From Ancalomicrobiaceae bacterium S20 (GTDB lineage: Bacteria; Pseudomonadota; Alphaproteobacteria; Rhizobiales; Ancalomicrobiaceae), in NCBI GenBank assembly GCA_040269895.1, contig CP158568.1:4492001-4556000 (forward strand): a stretch of DNA of 64,000 bases, in the 5' to 3' direction. Both the position numbers and the translations under genes were made by a program. Of the stretch, positions 1 through 11,523 are shown in pieces; within the stretch, counting starts at the first letter, position 1; every line of letters begins with the position of its first letter. The notes beneath the pieces were generated by a model that saw only the letters and a list, made by a program, of their open reading frames with translations, was not told where the DNA came from and searched no databases.

Positions 1-2
1 GC

Positions 3-434
3 GCGGGCCGGGCCGGCGGGGCCGCGAACGGCTACCTGCAGACCCATGCGCCCGAGCATCCGGTTCTGCGAGCCATCGTCACCGGCGACCGCGAAGGTTT
101 TTACGAGACCGAGATCGAGGAACGCCGCCGGGCCGGCCTGCCGCCGTTCGGCCGGCTGGCCGGCCTAGTGGTCTCGGCCGAGGAACGCGACCCGGCGCAT
201 GCCTATGCGCGGGCACTGGCGCTCGCCGCGCCGCGCGTCGCAGACGTGCAGGTGCTCGGGCCGGCGGACGCACCGCTTGCGGTTGTGCGCGGTCGGCACC
301 GGTTCCGCCTTTTGGTCCGCACGGGGCGGACTCAGGACCTGCAGGCCTATCTGAGACGCTGGCTAGGGGCCGTCGAGGCGCCGAAGGGCAGCGTGAAACT
401 CCATGTCGATGTCGATCCGCAGAGCTTTCTCTGA
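3..434 (+). CDS. priA: Primosomal protein N' (PriA helicase), C-terminal part
   Basis: This is the 3' end of a gene that begins before the window. The frame opens at once with an AGRAG motif, the tail of superfamily 2 helicase motif VI, and continues with YLQTHAPEHPVL and the YETEIEERRRAGLPPFGRL stretch typical of the PriA C-terminal domain. About 143 residues are visible. PriA reloads the replicative helicase at stalled forks and acts in the cytoplasm on branched DNA. In many Alphaproteobacteria priA lies directly beside atpH, as here, which supports the call. The helicase core and the zinc-binding cysteines lie outside the window, so their integrity cannot be judged. Confidence 0.93.
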   Translation, partial: AGRAGGAANGYLQTHAPEHPVLRAIVTGDREGFYETEIEERRRAGLPPFGRLAGLVVSAEERDPAHAYARALALAAPRVADVQVLGPADAPLAVVRGRHRFRLLVRTGRTQDLQAYLRRWLGAVEAPKGSVKLHVDVDPQSFL

Positions 435-574
435 CAGCGCGCGGATTCGGGCGTTCGCGACGGCCCGGCTCCAATGCGTTGTTGTCACGGGCCTTTCGCG
501 AATGGATTGCCGCCGTTCCGGCGCGGCTCGGACAAGCTGTCGTCATACTTTCGGAAATGTCGCAGCGCGGCGTG

Positions 575-602
575 TTGCGCGGGCGAAACCCGTGTGCTAG
601 GA
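575..602 (+). promoter_or_regulatory. Possible promoter of the atp operon
   Basis: In the 292-base gap between priA and atpH, TTGCGC at 575-580 and CTAGGA at 597-602 are separated by 16 bases. The -10 part overlaps a short inverted repeat, CGTGT and ACACG around GCTAGG (591-606). The match to a sigma-70 consensus is modest. Nothing else recognisable lies in the gap. Confidence 0.3.
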
Positions 603-726
603 CACGCCCGGCTTCGGGGGGATGCGGCCAAAACGTCGCGGATCTGCCGAAAAAACCCAAGATTTTCAGGGGCGTGCAGGGCGAGTCCCGCTCTTCGCGC
701 CCCGCGTGCATGGGGACCCTGACCCG

Positions 727-2822
<2,096 letters not shown>

Positions 2823-2835
2823 TGGCGCGCCCGTT

Positions 2836-2858
2836 CCGCCCCGGTGAAGCCGGGGCGG
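2836..2858 (+). other. GC-rich hairpin between atpA and atpG
   Basis: CCGCCCCGG (2836-2844) and CCGGGGCGG (2850-2858) form a perfect 9-bp stem around the loop TGAAG. No U-tract follows. In the middle of an operon it is more likely an mRNA-processing or stability element than a terminator. Confidence 0.5.
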
Positions 2859-2904
2859 GGCGGACCGCGAGCGACTTCCTCCGTTACGAAAGCAGGACGG
2901 CCCG

Positions 2905-3786
2905 ATGCCGAGCTTGAAGGATCTGCGCAATCGTATCGCCTCGGTGAAGGCGACGCAGAAGATCACGAAGGCCATGCAGATGGTCGCCGCGGCCAAGCTC
3001 CGCCGCGCGCAGACCGCTGCCGAGGCCGCGCGTCCCTTCGCCGAGCGGATGCAGACCGTGCTGGCCAATATGGTCGGCGCCTTCGAAGGTCAGCCGGACG
3101 CCCCGGTGCTGCTCGCCGGCAACGGCCGCGATCAGGTGCACCTGCTCGTCGTCTGCACGGCCGAGCGCGGCCTGTGCGGCGCGTTCAATTCCTCGATCGC
3201 GCGTCTCGCCCGCGATCATGCCAATCGGCTTCTGGCCGAGGGCAAGACGGTCAAGATCCTGTGCGTCGGCCGCAAGGGCGCGGACCAGCTCCGCCGCCTG
3301 TTCGCCGACAAGATCATCGAGGTGATCGAGCTGAAGGGCGTGCGCGCGCTCGGCTTCGAGCACGCCGATCCGATCGGCCGCAAGATCATCAAGATGTTCG
3401 AGGATGGCCAGTTCGACGTGGCCACCCTGTTCTATTCGCGCTTCCGTTCGGTGATCCAGCAGATCCCGACCGCGCAGCGCCTGATCCCCGCCGAGATCCC
3501 GGCGGAGGCCCAGACGGCGTCGGTTGCCGGCGCCATCTACGAATACGAGCCGGACGAGGCCGCGATCCTGGAGGATCTGCTGCCGCGCAACGTGTCGATC
3601 CAGGTGTTCCGGGCCCTGCTCGAGAACGCCGCGTCCGAACAGGGCGCGCGCATGTCCGCGATGGACAGCGCCACGCGGAACGCCGGCGAGATGATCAAGA
3701 AGCTGACCACGAACTACAACCGTTCGCGTCAGGCGATGATCACCAAGGAACTGATCGAAATCATCTCGGGCGCCGACGCTGTCTGA
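2905..3786 (+). CDS. atpG: ATP synthase F1 subunit gamma
   Basis: Gamma is the central rotor shaft that couples Fo rotation to catalysis in the alpha3beta3 head. The protein has 293 residues, the usual size. It opens with [20 protein letters not shown], the conserved N-terminal coiled-coil helix, and ends with the matching C-terminal helix [20 protein letters not shown]. The central Rossmann-like domain includes the [11 protein letters not shown] motif. It is preceded by the atpA-atpG hairpin and followed 25 bases later by atpD. Confidence 0.97.
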   Translation: MPSLKDLRNRIASVKATQKITKAMQMVAAAKLRRAQTAAEAARPFAERMQTVLANMVGAFEGQPDAPVLLAGNGRDQVHLLVVCTAERGLCGAFNSSIARLARDHANRLLAEGKTVKILCVGRKGADQLRRLFADKIIEVIELKGVRALGFEHADPIGRKIIKMFEDGQFDVATLFYSRFRSVIQQIPTAQRLIPAEIPAEAQTASVAGAIYEYEPDEAAILEDLLPRNVSIQVFRALLENAASEQGARMSAMDSATRNAGEMIKKLTTNYNRSRQAMITKELIEIISGADAV

Positions 3787-3808
3787 GACCGGACTTACGA
3801 GGGTTTGA

Positions 3809-5251
<1,443 letters not shown>

Positions 5252-5265
5252 TCATCGGACGAACG

Positions 5266-5306
5266 GCGGCCGCGCGGCGGGATCCAAGTCCCCGCGCGGC
5301 CGTTTT
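5266..5306 (+). terminator. Terminator-like hairpin between atpD and atpC
   Basis: GGCCGCGCGG (5268-5277) pairs perfectly with CCGCGCGGCC (5292-5301). One more C-G pair extends the stem outside, and TTTT follows at 5303-5306. This is the form of an intrinsic terminator, placed within the 84-base gap before atpC. It would make atpC expression partial or dependent on readthrough. Function is inferred from shape only. Confidence 0.6.
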
Positions 5307-5335
5307 CCTGGAATTCCCGTGCCTGAGAGGCTGCC

Positions 5336-5761
5336 ATGGCTGAAGCGTTCAAGTTCGAGCTGGTTTCCCCCGAGCGTCTCGTGATCTCCGCCGAGGTCGC
5401 GCAGGTCGTGGTGCCCGGTTCCGCGGGCGAGTTCACCATGCTCAAGGGCCATGCGCCGTTCATGACGACGATCCGTCCGGGCGTCATCGCCGTGACCGGC
5501 GCCGACGGCAAGCAGAGCCGGATCTTCGTGCGCGGCGGCTTCGCCGACGCCTCGCCGGCCGGTCTGACGATCCTCGCCGAGAAGGCGATCCCGGTCGAGG
5601 AGATCAAGCCGGAGCACCTCGCGGCCGAGATCAAGAACGCCGAGGAAGACGTCGCTGATGCGACGACCGACGAGGCCAAGGCGGCCGCGTCCTTCAAGCT
5701 CGAGCAGCTGAAGCAGGTGTTCGCGGCCGTCGGCACCGGTCCGGGCGCGACCGCCCATTGA
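5336..5761 (+). CDS. atpC: ATP synthase F1 subunit epsilon
   Basis: Epsilon is the rotor-associated, often inhibitory subunit of F1. The 141-residue product begins FKFELVSPERLVISAEV and continues with GEFTMLKGHAPFMTTIRPGV, the conserved beta-sandwich. The C-terminal helical part (residues ~90-135) is Ala/Lys/Glu-rich, as usual. It is the last gene of the operon, separated from atpD by a terminator-like hairpin and followed by a canonical terminator. Confidence 0.96.
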   Translation: MAEAFKFELVSPERLVISAEVAQVVVPGSAGEFTMLKGHAPFMTTIRPGVIAVTGADGKQSRIFVRGGFADASPAGLTILAEKAIPVEEIKPEHLAAEIKNAEEDVADATTDEAKAAASFKLEQLKQVFAAVGTGPGATAH

Positions 5762-5784
5762 TCCGACGCGCTGTTCTCGCGTTG

Positions 5785-5810
5785 AAAACCCGGCTTCTGC
5801 CGGGTTTTTT
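5785..5810 (+). terminator. Intrinsic terminator of the atp operon
   Basis: AAAACCCGGC (5785-5794), loop TTCT, GCCGGGTTTT (5799-5808), within a run of six T (5805-5810). This is a textbook rho-independent terminator, 24 bases after the atpC stop. Confidence 0.92.
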
Positions 5811-5930
5811 ATTGTCTAGGGTCGAGGCGAGGCATCTCCCGCGGCGCCCCGGGGGGCGTGGTCCGCGCCGGCTCGGGCCGAAACGGATGCGGACGCGGTC
5901 GGGCGGCCGAACCGTCCGGTTGCGCCGACC

Positions 5931-6278
5931 TCACCCGCCGCAATTGACCTTGCCGGCGTTGACCCAGCCGGTCTTGCCGTTGAAACGGACGCGGATCCAG
6001 GTCCGGTTCCATTCGTCGTCGGTGTTCGGGAAGGCGACCGGCTTGCCGATCACCTTGCCGCCGAGGACCTTGACGGGCGTGTCCTCCGGCAGCTTGCCGA
6101 CGGTCCTGGCGCCCGGGTCGGTCGACTCGACCAGCGTCGCGGCCTGGTTGGAGACGCAATCGAGGCCGGTGATTTCGCCGATATAGGTTCGGGCGGCGGC
6201 GCTGGCCGGGGCGATCGATGCGCATAGCGCAAGGCCGGCGAAGGCGGCGAGGATGGCTTGGCGCGTGGCTTGCGACAT
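5931..6278 (-). CDS. Secreted bacterial SH3-domain protein
   Basis: This is a small exported protein of 115 residues. The ATG at 6278 is preceded by GGAG at a good distance. It opens a signal peptide, MSQATRQAILAAFAGLALCA, with a cleavage site near ASA-A at about residue 28. The mature part has the SH3b pattern: a Tyr-Ile-Gly start, a KLPEDTPVKVLGG turn and the closing RFNGKTGWVNAGKV. Cys41 and Cys113 could form a disulfide. SH3b domains often bind peptidoglycan or protein partners in the periplasm; the actual ligand is unknown. It stands alone, convergent with the atp operon terminator. An open frame upstream of 6278 has no signal-like start and was not used. Confidence 0.7.
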   Translation of the reverse strand: MSQATRQAILAAFAGLALCASIAPASAAARTYIGEITGLDCVSNQAATLVESTDPGARTVGKLPEDTPVKVLGGKVIGKPVAFPNTDDEWNRTWIRVRFNGKTGWVNAGKVNCGG

Positions 6279-6417
6279 GGACGGGCTCCATTCCGTAGGG
6301 GAGCGGAATTGGGCAGCATCCATGTTTCGGAAACAAGTCGACGGGCTGGCGGTTTCGGGGGAGACCGCGATCGCCCGATCCGCCAATGGTCGCGGGGCGC
6401 GCGCCGGGGGCGGCTGC

Positions 6418-7128
6418 TCAGCGCGCGATCCAGCTCTGGTATCCGACCATGCGTAGCGCGCAGGCGGGGCAGCGGCCGCAGCCGGGGCCCCAGGCGTGCG
6501 GCGTGCGGTCGCCGAGATAGCAGGTGTGGGTATCGCGGCGGATGATCTCGATCAGGTCGTCGCCACCGAGCTCGGCGGCGAGCGCCCAGGTCGCCGCCTT
6601 GTCTATCCACATGAGCGGCGTATGGAGCACGAAGCGCGCCTCCATGCCGAGATTGAGCGCGACCTGCAGGGCCTTCACCGTATCGTCCCGGCAGTCCGGA
6701 TAGCCGGAGTAGTCGGTCTCGCAGACGCCGGTCACGATATGCCTGAGGCCGCGCCGGTAGGCGATCGCCGCGGCGTAGGTCAGGAACAACAGGTTGCGGC
6801 CCGGCACGAAGGTGTTCGGCAGGCCGGTCGCCGACATCGCCAGGGCGACGTCGGCGGTCAGGCTGGTCTCGGAAATGCGGCCGAGCGTGCGCAGGTCGAG
6901 GACATGGTCGTCGCCGAGCCGGTCGGTCCAGTCCGGGCGTTCGCGCAGCCGGTCGCGCACGACCAGCCGCTGCTCCATCTCGACGGCGTGACGTTGGCCG
7001 TAGTCGAAGCCGATCGTCTCGACGCGACCGAAGCGCGTCAGCGCCCAGGCGAGGCAGGTGGTGGAATCCTGCCCGCCGGAAAACAGGACGAGCGCGCCGC
7101 GGTCGTCGAGCGTGATCGGCGACGACAT
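6418..7128 (-). CDS. queC: 7-cyano-7-deazaguanine synthase
   Basis: QueC converts 7-carboxy-7-deazaguanine to preQ0 with ATP and ammonia, a cytoplasmic step in queuosine biosynthesis. The 236-residue product has the PP-loop motif SGGQDST at residues 17-23, then FDYGQRH and the PGRN motif in [10 protein letters not shown]. The C-terminal zinc site CYLG...CGRCPAC is complete. The ATG at 7128 overlaps the stop of the upstream aminopeptidase gene by one base (TGATG), so the two are probably translated together. queD, queE and queF are not adjacent. Confidence 0.96.
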   Translation of the reverse strand: MSSPITLDDRGALVLFSGGQDSTTCLAWALTRFGRVETIGFDYGQRHAVEMEQRLVVRDRLRERPDWTDRLGDDHVLDLRTLGRISETSLTADVALAMSATGLPNTFVPGRNLLFLTYAAAIAYRRGLRHIVTGVCETDYSGYPDCRDDTVKALQVALNLGMEARFVLHTPLMWIDKAATWALAAELGGDDLIEIIRRDTHTCYLGDRTPHAWGPGCGRCPACALRMVGYQSWIAR

Positions 7129-8366
7129 CAGACCCAGGCGCCCTTGCGCATGACCGGCTCGACGGTGCCGTCGGCATGGACGCCGTCGACGTCGATCTGG
7201 TCGGAACCGATCATCCAGTCGATGTGGATCAGGCTCTGGTTGACGCCGCGGGCGAGCTGGGCGGCCGTGTCCATCTCGGAGGCGCCTTCGACGGTCTTGG
7301 CGTAGGCCTGGCCGAGCGCGATGTGGCTCGCGGCATTCTCGTCGTAGAGCGTGTTGAAGAACAGGAGCCCGCTCTGCGAGATCGGCGAGGCATGCGGCAC
7401 GAGCGCGACCTCGCCGAGCCGGTACGAGCCTTCGTCGGTTTCGAGGATCCGCTTCAGCACGTCCTCGCCGGCCGAAGCATGCGCCTCGACGATGGCGCCC
7501 GCCTCGAAGCGGACCGAGATGTCGCGGATGAGCGTGCCCTGGTAGCTGAGCGGCTTGGTCGCCGAGACCGTGCCGTTCACGCGCTCGCGGTGCGGCGTGG
7601 TGAAGACCTCTTCGGTCGGGATGTTGGCGTTGTAGGTGATGCCGTTCTCGGCCTTGCCCGAGCCGCCGGCCCAGCGGTGGCCGTCGCAGAGCCCGACCTC
7701 GAGGTCGGTGCCGGGGCCCTTGAAGCGCAGCGCCGCGAAGCGCTTGTCGTTCATGATCTTGGCCCGGGCGTGCAGGTCGCCGTTGTGCTTGTGCCAGCCG
7801 GCGATCGGGTCGTCGCCGTCGATGCGGCTCGCCTTGAAGATCGCGTCCCAGAGTTTTGCGACCGCCTGATCGTCGGGGAGACCGGGGAACACCTGCCGCG
7901 CCCAGGCGGGGGTGGCGGCGGAAACGATCGTCCAGTTGATCGCCGAGCCGGCGATCAGCTCGAGCGCCGGGCGATAGGCGGTCGAGCGCGCGCGGTTGGC
8001 CCGCGAGACCTTGGCGGGATCCTGCGCCGACAGGAGCGAGGGGTCGTCGCCGACGATGGCGAGGCGGGCCGCGCCGGAACGGAACGCGCTCGCCATGCCG
8101 TCGTAGAGCCACTTGGTCGCGTGGTCGAAGCTGTCGTCGTGGCCGAAGCGGAAGCGGGCGAGCGTGGTCTCGTCGTCGGTGAACAGCGTGGTCACGACGG
8201 TCGCGCCGGCCTTGTAGGCGTGCTCGGTGATGCGGCGGACGAGGCCGATCGCCTCGAGCGGCGCGGTCATCAGCAGTTCCTGGCCCTTGATCGAACCGAG
8301 GCCGACGTGGACGGCCACCTCGGCGAGGCGGTCGAGACGGGATGCGAAATCGTTGGCGATGCTCAT
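7128..8366 (-). CDS. M29-family aminopeptidase
   Basis: This is a metallo-aminopeptidase of family M29 (AmpS/PepS/aminopeptidase T type), a cytoplasmic peptidase with two metal ions. The 412-residue length fits the family. Recognisable segments are [20 protein letters not shown] followed by TDLEVGL, the metal-ligand region [18 protein letters not shown], and the C-terminal HIDWMIGS. The start at 8366 is supported by a GGAAGGAAG ribosome-binding site; the frame continues upstream to 8459 without family sequence. The gene is coupled to queC by a one-base overlap. No functional link to queuosine is known to me. The exact substrate is unknown. Confidence 0.9.
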   Translation of the reverse strand: MSIANDFASRLDRLAEVAVHVGLGSIKGQELLMTAPLEAIGLVRRITEHAYKAGATVVTTLFTDDETTLARFRFGHDDSFDHATKWLYDGMASAFRSGAARLAIVGDDPSLLSAQDPAKVSRANRARSTAYRPALELIAGSAINWTIVSAATPAWARQVFPGLPDDQAVAKLWDAIFKASRIDGDDPIAGWHKHNGDLHARAKIMNDKRFAALRFKGPGTDLEVGLCDGHRWAGGSGKAENGITYNANIPTEEVFTTPHRERVNGTVSATKPLSYQGTLIRDISVRFEAGAIVEAHASAGEDVLKRILETDEGSYRLGEVALVPHASPISQSGLLFFNTLYDENAASHIALGQAYAKTVEGASEMDTAAQLARGVNQSLIHIDWMIGSDQIDVDGVHADGTVEPVMRKGAWV

Positions 8367-8526
8367 CGGCTTCCTTCCGGCGACGAGAGGGCGCCCGGCC
8401 GGACGCACAGGCCGGGGCTTCGGGAATGCCACTTTCGCGGATGGGACGCCAGTGGTCAAAGCCGAACGGGCATGCCGCCCGTCTTCGGGCCGATCGGACT
8501 TCGGCCGTGGGCAGAGCCGATGTGGA

Positions 8527-9504
8527 TCAGCGCTTGACCAGCTCGACCCGGCGGTTCTTCGACCGACCGGTCTCGTCGTCGTTGGAGGCGATCGGCGCGG
8601 CCATGCCGGCGCCGAACGGGGTCAGGCGCTGCGCGGCAATGCCGTGGCGACCGGTCAGGTCGGCGACGACGGCGGCGGCGCGGCGCTTCGACAGGTCGAC
8701 GTTGTAGTCGAAGCCGCCCTTGGCGTCGGTATGACCGGCGACGACCAGGGCGAGGGCGGGATCGGCCTTCAGCACCTTGGCGATCTCGTCGAGCGTCGGG
8801 CGCGACTCGGGCTTCAGTTCCGCCTTGTCGAAGTCGAACTGGATCCCATAGAGCCCGATATGGCCGGTCGCGGCGATCGACTGCGCCATCGCGCCGGCGT
8901 CGATGAACTGGATCTGGTCGCCCTGCATCGGCTTCAGGTCGGCGGCGGTCACGCGCACCAGCGGTCCGGTCTTCGAGGTGCCGACGAAGACGGCGGCGTA
9001 GACGTCGCCGGCGGGCCGGCTCGCCTTGGCGAGAAGGTAGCGCACGCCGTCGCCGTACCGATAGTTGACGTTGCCGTCGCCTGCGAAGGAGGCCATCCGG
9101 AAAGAGCTGCCGACACCCTTGAAGCAGGTCGCGTCGGCGCAGGCGAAGATCGGCTCGAAGCCTTTCGCCTTGAGCGAGGTTTCGTAGTTGCGCATGATCT
9201 CGAGCGCGGAGCGATCCTTCGGCGCGTCATAGCGGATACGGACGACCTTGCCCTCGACCTTGATGGCGTTGGCGTCGGTGAATTTCTCGCCATCGGCTTT
9301 CAGGTCGACGGGGCCGATCAGGAATTGCTGCTCGTCGAAGTCCGACGACGTGTAGCTGGTGATTTCGGCGCCGGCATAGCGGCCGACCAGCGGATGGTCC
9401 TTCGAGCCGGCGACATCCTTGGCGAAGGCCGACGCGGCGGAGACGGCGAGAACGAGCGCGGCGACGCGTGCGGCACGGCGACCGCCGGAAACGAACGACT
9501 TCAT
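8527..9504 (-). CDS. DUF4892-like protein with C-terminal OmpA domain
   Basis: The predicted protein has 325 residues. Residues 1-~30 form a signal peptide ending at ASAFA. Residues ~35-190 resemble DUF4892 (GSKDHPLVGRYAGAEITSY, then a module of repeated beta-strands). The last ~110 residues are an OmpA-like peptidoglycan-binding domain: FDFDKAELKPES, VAGHTDAKGG and the NVDLSKRRA helix with its conserved Arg. It therefore probably sits in the periplasm, held to peptidoglycan. There is no lipobox Cys and no beta-barrel. The start is supported by GGAG upstream of 9504. It is a single gene between the M29 peptidase and rppH. The role of the DUF4892 part is not known. Confidence 0.8.
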   Translation of the reverse strand: MKSFVSGGRRAARVAALVLAVSAASAFAKDVAGSKDHPLVGRYAGAEITSYTSSDFDEQQFLIGPVDLKADGEKFTDANAIKVEGKVVRIRYDAPKDRSALEIMRNYETSLKAKGFEPIFACADATCFKGVGSSFRMASFAGDGNVNYRYGDGVRYLLAKASRPAGDVYAAVFVGTSKTGPLVRVTAADLKPMQGDQIQFIDAGAMAQSIAATGHIGLYGIQFDFDKAELKPESRPTLDEIAKVLKADPALALVVAGHTDAKGGFDYNVDLSKRRAAAVVADLTGRHGIAAQRLTPFGAGMAAPIASNDDETGRSKNRRVELVKR

Positions 9505-9630
9505 CTGCAATGCTCCAGGGTTCGACAAAACGTGCCGACACCATGATGCCATCAAGATGACGCGCGGCTGAACAGAAGCTTCACCACGTGAGGACGCCCC
9601 CTGCCGGCCGGCGTCTTGGTGCCGCCGTGC

Positions 9631-10143
9631 TCAGGGCGCCGCGAAGCCCCGGAACGCGTCGACGACCTTCTCATAGACCGGGCGCTTGAACGGGATGATC
9701 AGGTCGGGCAGGCGCTCCATGCGCTCCCAGCGCCATTCCGCGAATTCGACGTCGCCGGCCGGCGGGTTGGCGATGTCGATCTCGCGCTCGTCGCCCTCGA
9801 AGCGGAACGCGTACCATTTCTGCGTCTGGCCGCGCCACTTGTGCTTCCAGCGCTCGCCGACCACCGAGCGCGGGATGTCGTAGGCATACCAGTCGGGCGC
9901 TTCGGCGAGCAGGGTCGCGGAGCGGACGTTGGTCTCCTCCCAGAGCTCGCGCCGCGCCGCCTCCAGCGGATCCTCCCCCGGATCGATGCCGCCCTGCGGC
10001 ATCTGCCATTCGTGGCCGGGCGCGACATGCTCGACCTGGCCTTCGTCGAAGCGGCGGCCGACCCAGACCAGACCTTGCGCGTTCAAGAGCATGACGCCGA
10101 CGCAGGGGCGATAGGGCAGATCCTCGAAGGCGATCTCGGTCAT
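9631..10143 (-). CDS. rppH: RNA pyrophosphohydrolase (Nudix)
   Basis: RppH removes pyrophosphate from triphosphorylated 5' ends of RNA and so starts 5'-end-dependent mRNA decay; in Alphaproteobacteria the same family was first described as a dinucleoside polyphosphate hydrolase. The 170-residue product starts with [21 protein letters not shown]. It has a full Nudix box, [20 protein letters not shown], followed by T. Later comes the RppH-typical [16 protein letters not shown]. In related genomes rppH follows the deacetylase gene of the rsfS-rlmH-envC-ctpA cluster. Here that cluster starts divergently on its other side. Confidence 0.94.
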   Translation of the reverse strand: MTEIAFEDLPYRPCVGVMLLNAQGLVWVGRRFDEGQVEHVAPGHEWQMPQGGIDPGEDPLEAARRELWEETNVRSATLLAEAPDWYAYDIPRSVVGERWKHKWRGQTQKWYAFRFEGDEREIDIANPPAGDVEFAEWRWERMERLPDLIIPFKRPVYEKVVDAFRGFAAP

Positions 10144-10467
10144 CGTTGGCTCCGGTCTTGCGGGTTTCGGCTTCCGTCGGCGGCCTTGTCGAGGGCCTCC
10201 GCGGGTCGCGATCTCGTCTAGCCGATCCGCCGGCGCGGGTCACCTGAAAGCCTCGGCCATGCCAGATCGTGTGACAGAGAGCGTGGTTTCCGCGCATTAC
10301 TGGCGAAAAAACGACTTGGTCGGTCGCCTGCCGTCGCGAGAGCGTCTTGAAACCATGGCGCCTCAGTCGCTATTCTGTGACGGTCGGAGCGATCCGATCG
10401 GCTTCGCGAGACCGGATCGTTCCGGTCGAGGCGGATGCCGCCCATGAAGGAGGTCACTCAGCTGACC
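10144..10467. other. Gene-free divergent region between rppH and rsfS
   Basis: The 324-base region separates rppH (minus) from rsfS (plus). It holds the rsfS-side promoter candidate at 10347-10376 and the rsfS ribosome-binding site. No tRNA, small RNA or conserved small gene was recognised. If the neighbouring five-gene block was inverted, this is one of the two junctions. Confidence 0.5.
10347..10376 (+). promoter_or_regulatory. Promoter candidate for rsfS-rlmH-envC-ctpA
   Basis: TTGAAA (10347-10352) and TATTCT (10371-10376) are separated by 18 bases. This gives five of six and four of six matches to the sigma-70 boxes. The position, about 90 bases before the rsfS start, is suitable. Confidence 0.5.
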
Positions 10468-10887
10468 ATGGCAATCAGGTCGGAGGACGTGCGACCCGTC
10501 GCGGGTCTCGTCGATCCTTCGCGGTCCCCGGGCGAGATGCTCGATTCGGCGACCGTTTTGAAAGCCGTCCTCGCGAGCCTCGAAGACTCGAAGGCCGAGG
10601 ACATCGTCTCCATCGACATCCAGGGCAAGTCGTCGCTCGGCGACGCCATGGTGGTGGCGTCCGGCCGGTCGCACCGCCACGTTGGCGCGATCGCGGACCG
10701 TCTCCTACAGGATCTGAAGGAGAAGGGCCTCCACGACATGCGCGTGGAAGGTCTGCCGCATTGCGACTGGGTGCTGGTCGACGCGGGCGACGTGCTGGTG
10801 CACGTGTTCCGCCCGGAAGTCCGCGGCTTCTACAACCTGGAAAAGATGTGGTCCGCCGAGCCGGCGGCGCCGCGTTCCCAGGCCTGA
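10468..10887 (+). CDS. rsfS: Ribosome silencing factor RsfS
   Basis: RsfS binds ribosomal protein L14 and blocks joining of the two subunits when nutrients are scarce. The product has the family signature in order: SKAEDIVSIDIQGKSSLGDA, VASGRSHRHVGAIAD, then GLPHCDWVLVDAGDVLVHVF and a final FYNLEKMW. Three in-frame ATGs exist at 10435, 10444 and 10468. I prefer 10468 (139 residues) because a perfect AAGGAGGT at 10447-10454 can only serve that codon, though its 13-base spacing is long. rlmH follows 47 bases downstream, as in many bacteria. Confidence 0.93.
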   Translation: MAIRSEDVRPVAGLVDPSRSPGEMLDSATVLKAVLASLEDSKAEDIVSIDIQGKSSLGDAMVVASGRSHRHVGAIADRLLQDLKEKGLHDMRVEGLPHCDWVLVDAGDVLVHVFRPEVRGFYNLEKMWSAEPAAPRSQA

Positions 10888-10934
10888 GACCGTCGCCGGA
10901 CAAGGTCGTGCGACGGCGATAGGACGTTTTTCAC

Positions 10935-11417
10935 TTGCGTATCCTCGTCGTCGCCATCGGCCGTATGAAAGCGGGACCGGAACGCGAGCTGGTCGACCGC
11001 TACGTCGAACGCGCGACCAAGTCCGGTCGCGTGATCGGGCTGGGGCCGGTCGAGGTTCGCGAGTTCTCCGAATCGCGCGCGCCCCGCGCCGACGACCGGC
11101 GCGACGAGGAAGCGCGTCTTCTGCTCTCGGCGGTGCCGGACAAGGCGACCCTCGTGCTGCTCGACGAGAACGGCCGCAATCCGTCGTCGGAGGAATTTGC
11201 CGCCGAGATCGGCCGCCGCCGGGATGCCGGCGTTCCGGCGCTCGTGTTCGCGATCGGCGGCGCGGACGGCCATGGCGCGGCGCTCAGGACGCGCGCGGAT
11301 CTCACCATCGCCTTCGGCACCATGACCTGGCCGCACCAGCTCGTGAGACTGCTGCTCGCCGAGCAGGCCTATCGCGCGATCACGATCCTGTCCGGCCATC
11401 CCTATCATCGCTCGTGA
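10935..11417 (+). CDS. rlmH: 23S rRNA pseudouridine-1915 N3-methyltransferase
   Basis: RlmH methylates pseudouridine 1915 in helix 69 of 23S rRNA on the 70S ribosome. The 160-residue SPOUT-family product begins MRILVVAIGRMKAGPE and contains the SAM-knot region LVFAIGGADGHG and the C-terminal PHQLVRLLLAEQAYRAITI plus HPYHRS. The start is a TTG at 10935 with AGGA ten bases upstream; no ATG fits. It lies between rsfS and the envC-like gene, its usual setting. Confidence 0.96.
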   Translation: MRILVVAIGRMKAGPERELVDRYVERATKSGRVIGLGPVEVREFSESRAPRADDRRDEEARLLLSAVPDKATLVLLDENGRNPSSEEFAAEIGRRRDAGVPALVFAIGGADGHGAALRTRADLTIAFGTMTWPHQLVRLLLAEQAYRAITILSGHPYHRS

Positions 11418-11523
11418 CCGCTTCGTGCGGGCTCTGGCCGGGATGCGTATGGTTGACGGAATCTTAACGCGTTCGGGCCGAGTTTCGGCCGGATGGACGG
11501 GCGCGATCGGCGAGGTTTCCGGC

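Noticed and set aside
622-726. Longer atpH start at 622
   Set aside because: The added 35 residues share nothing with the delta family; the GTG at 727 gives the standard length.
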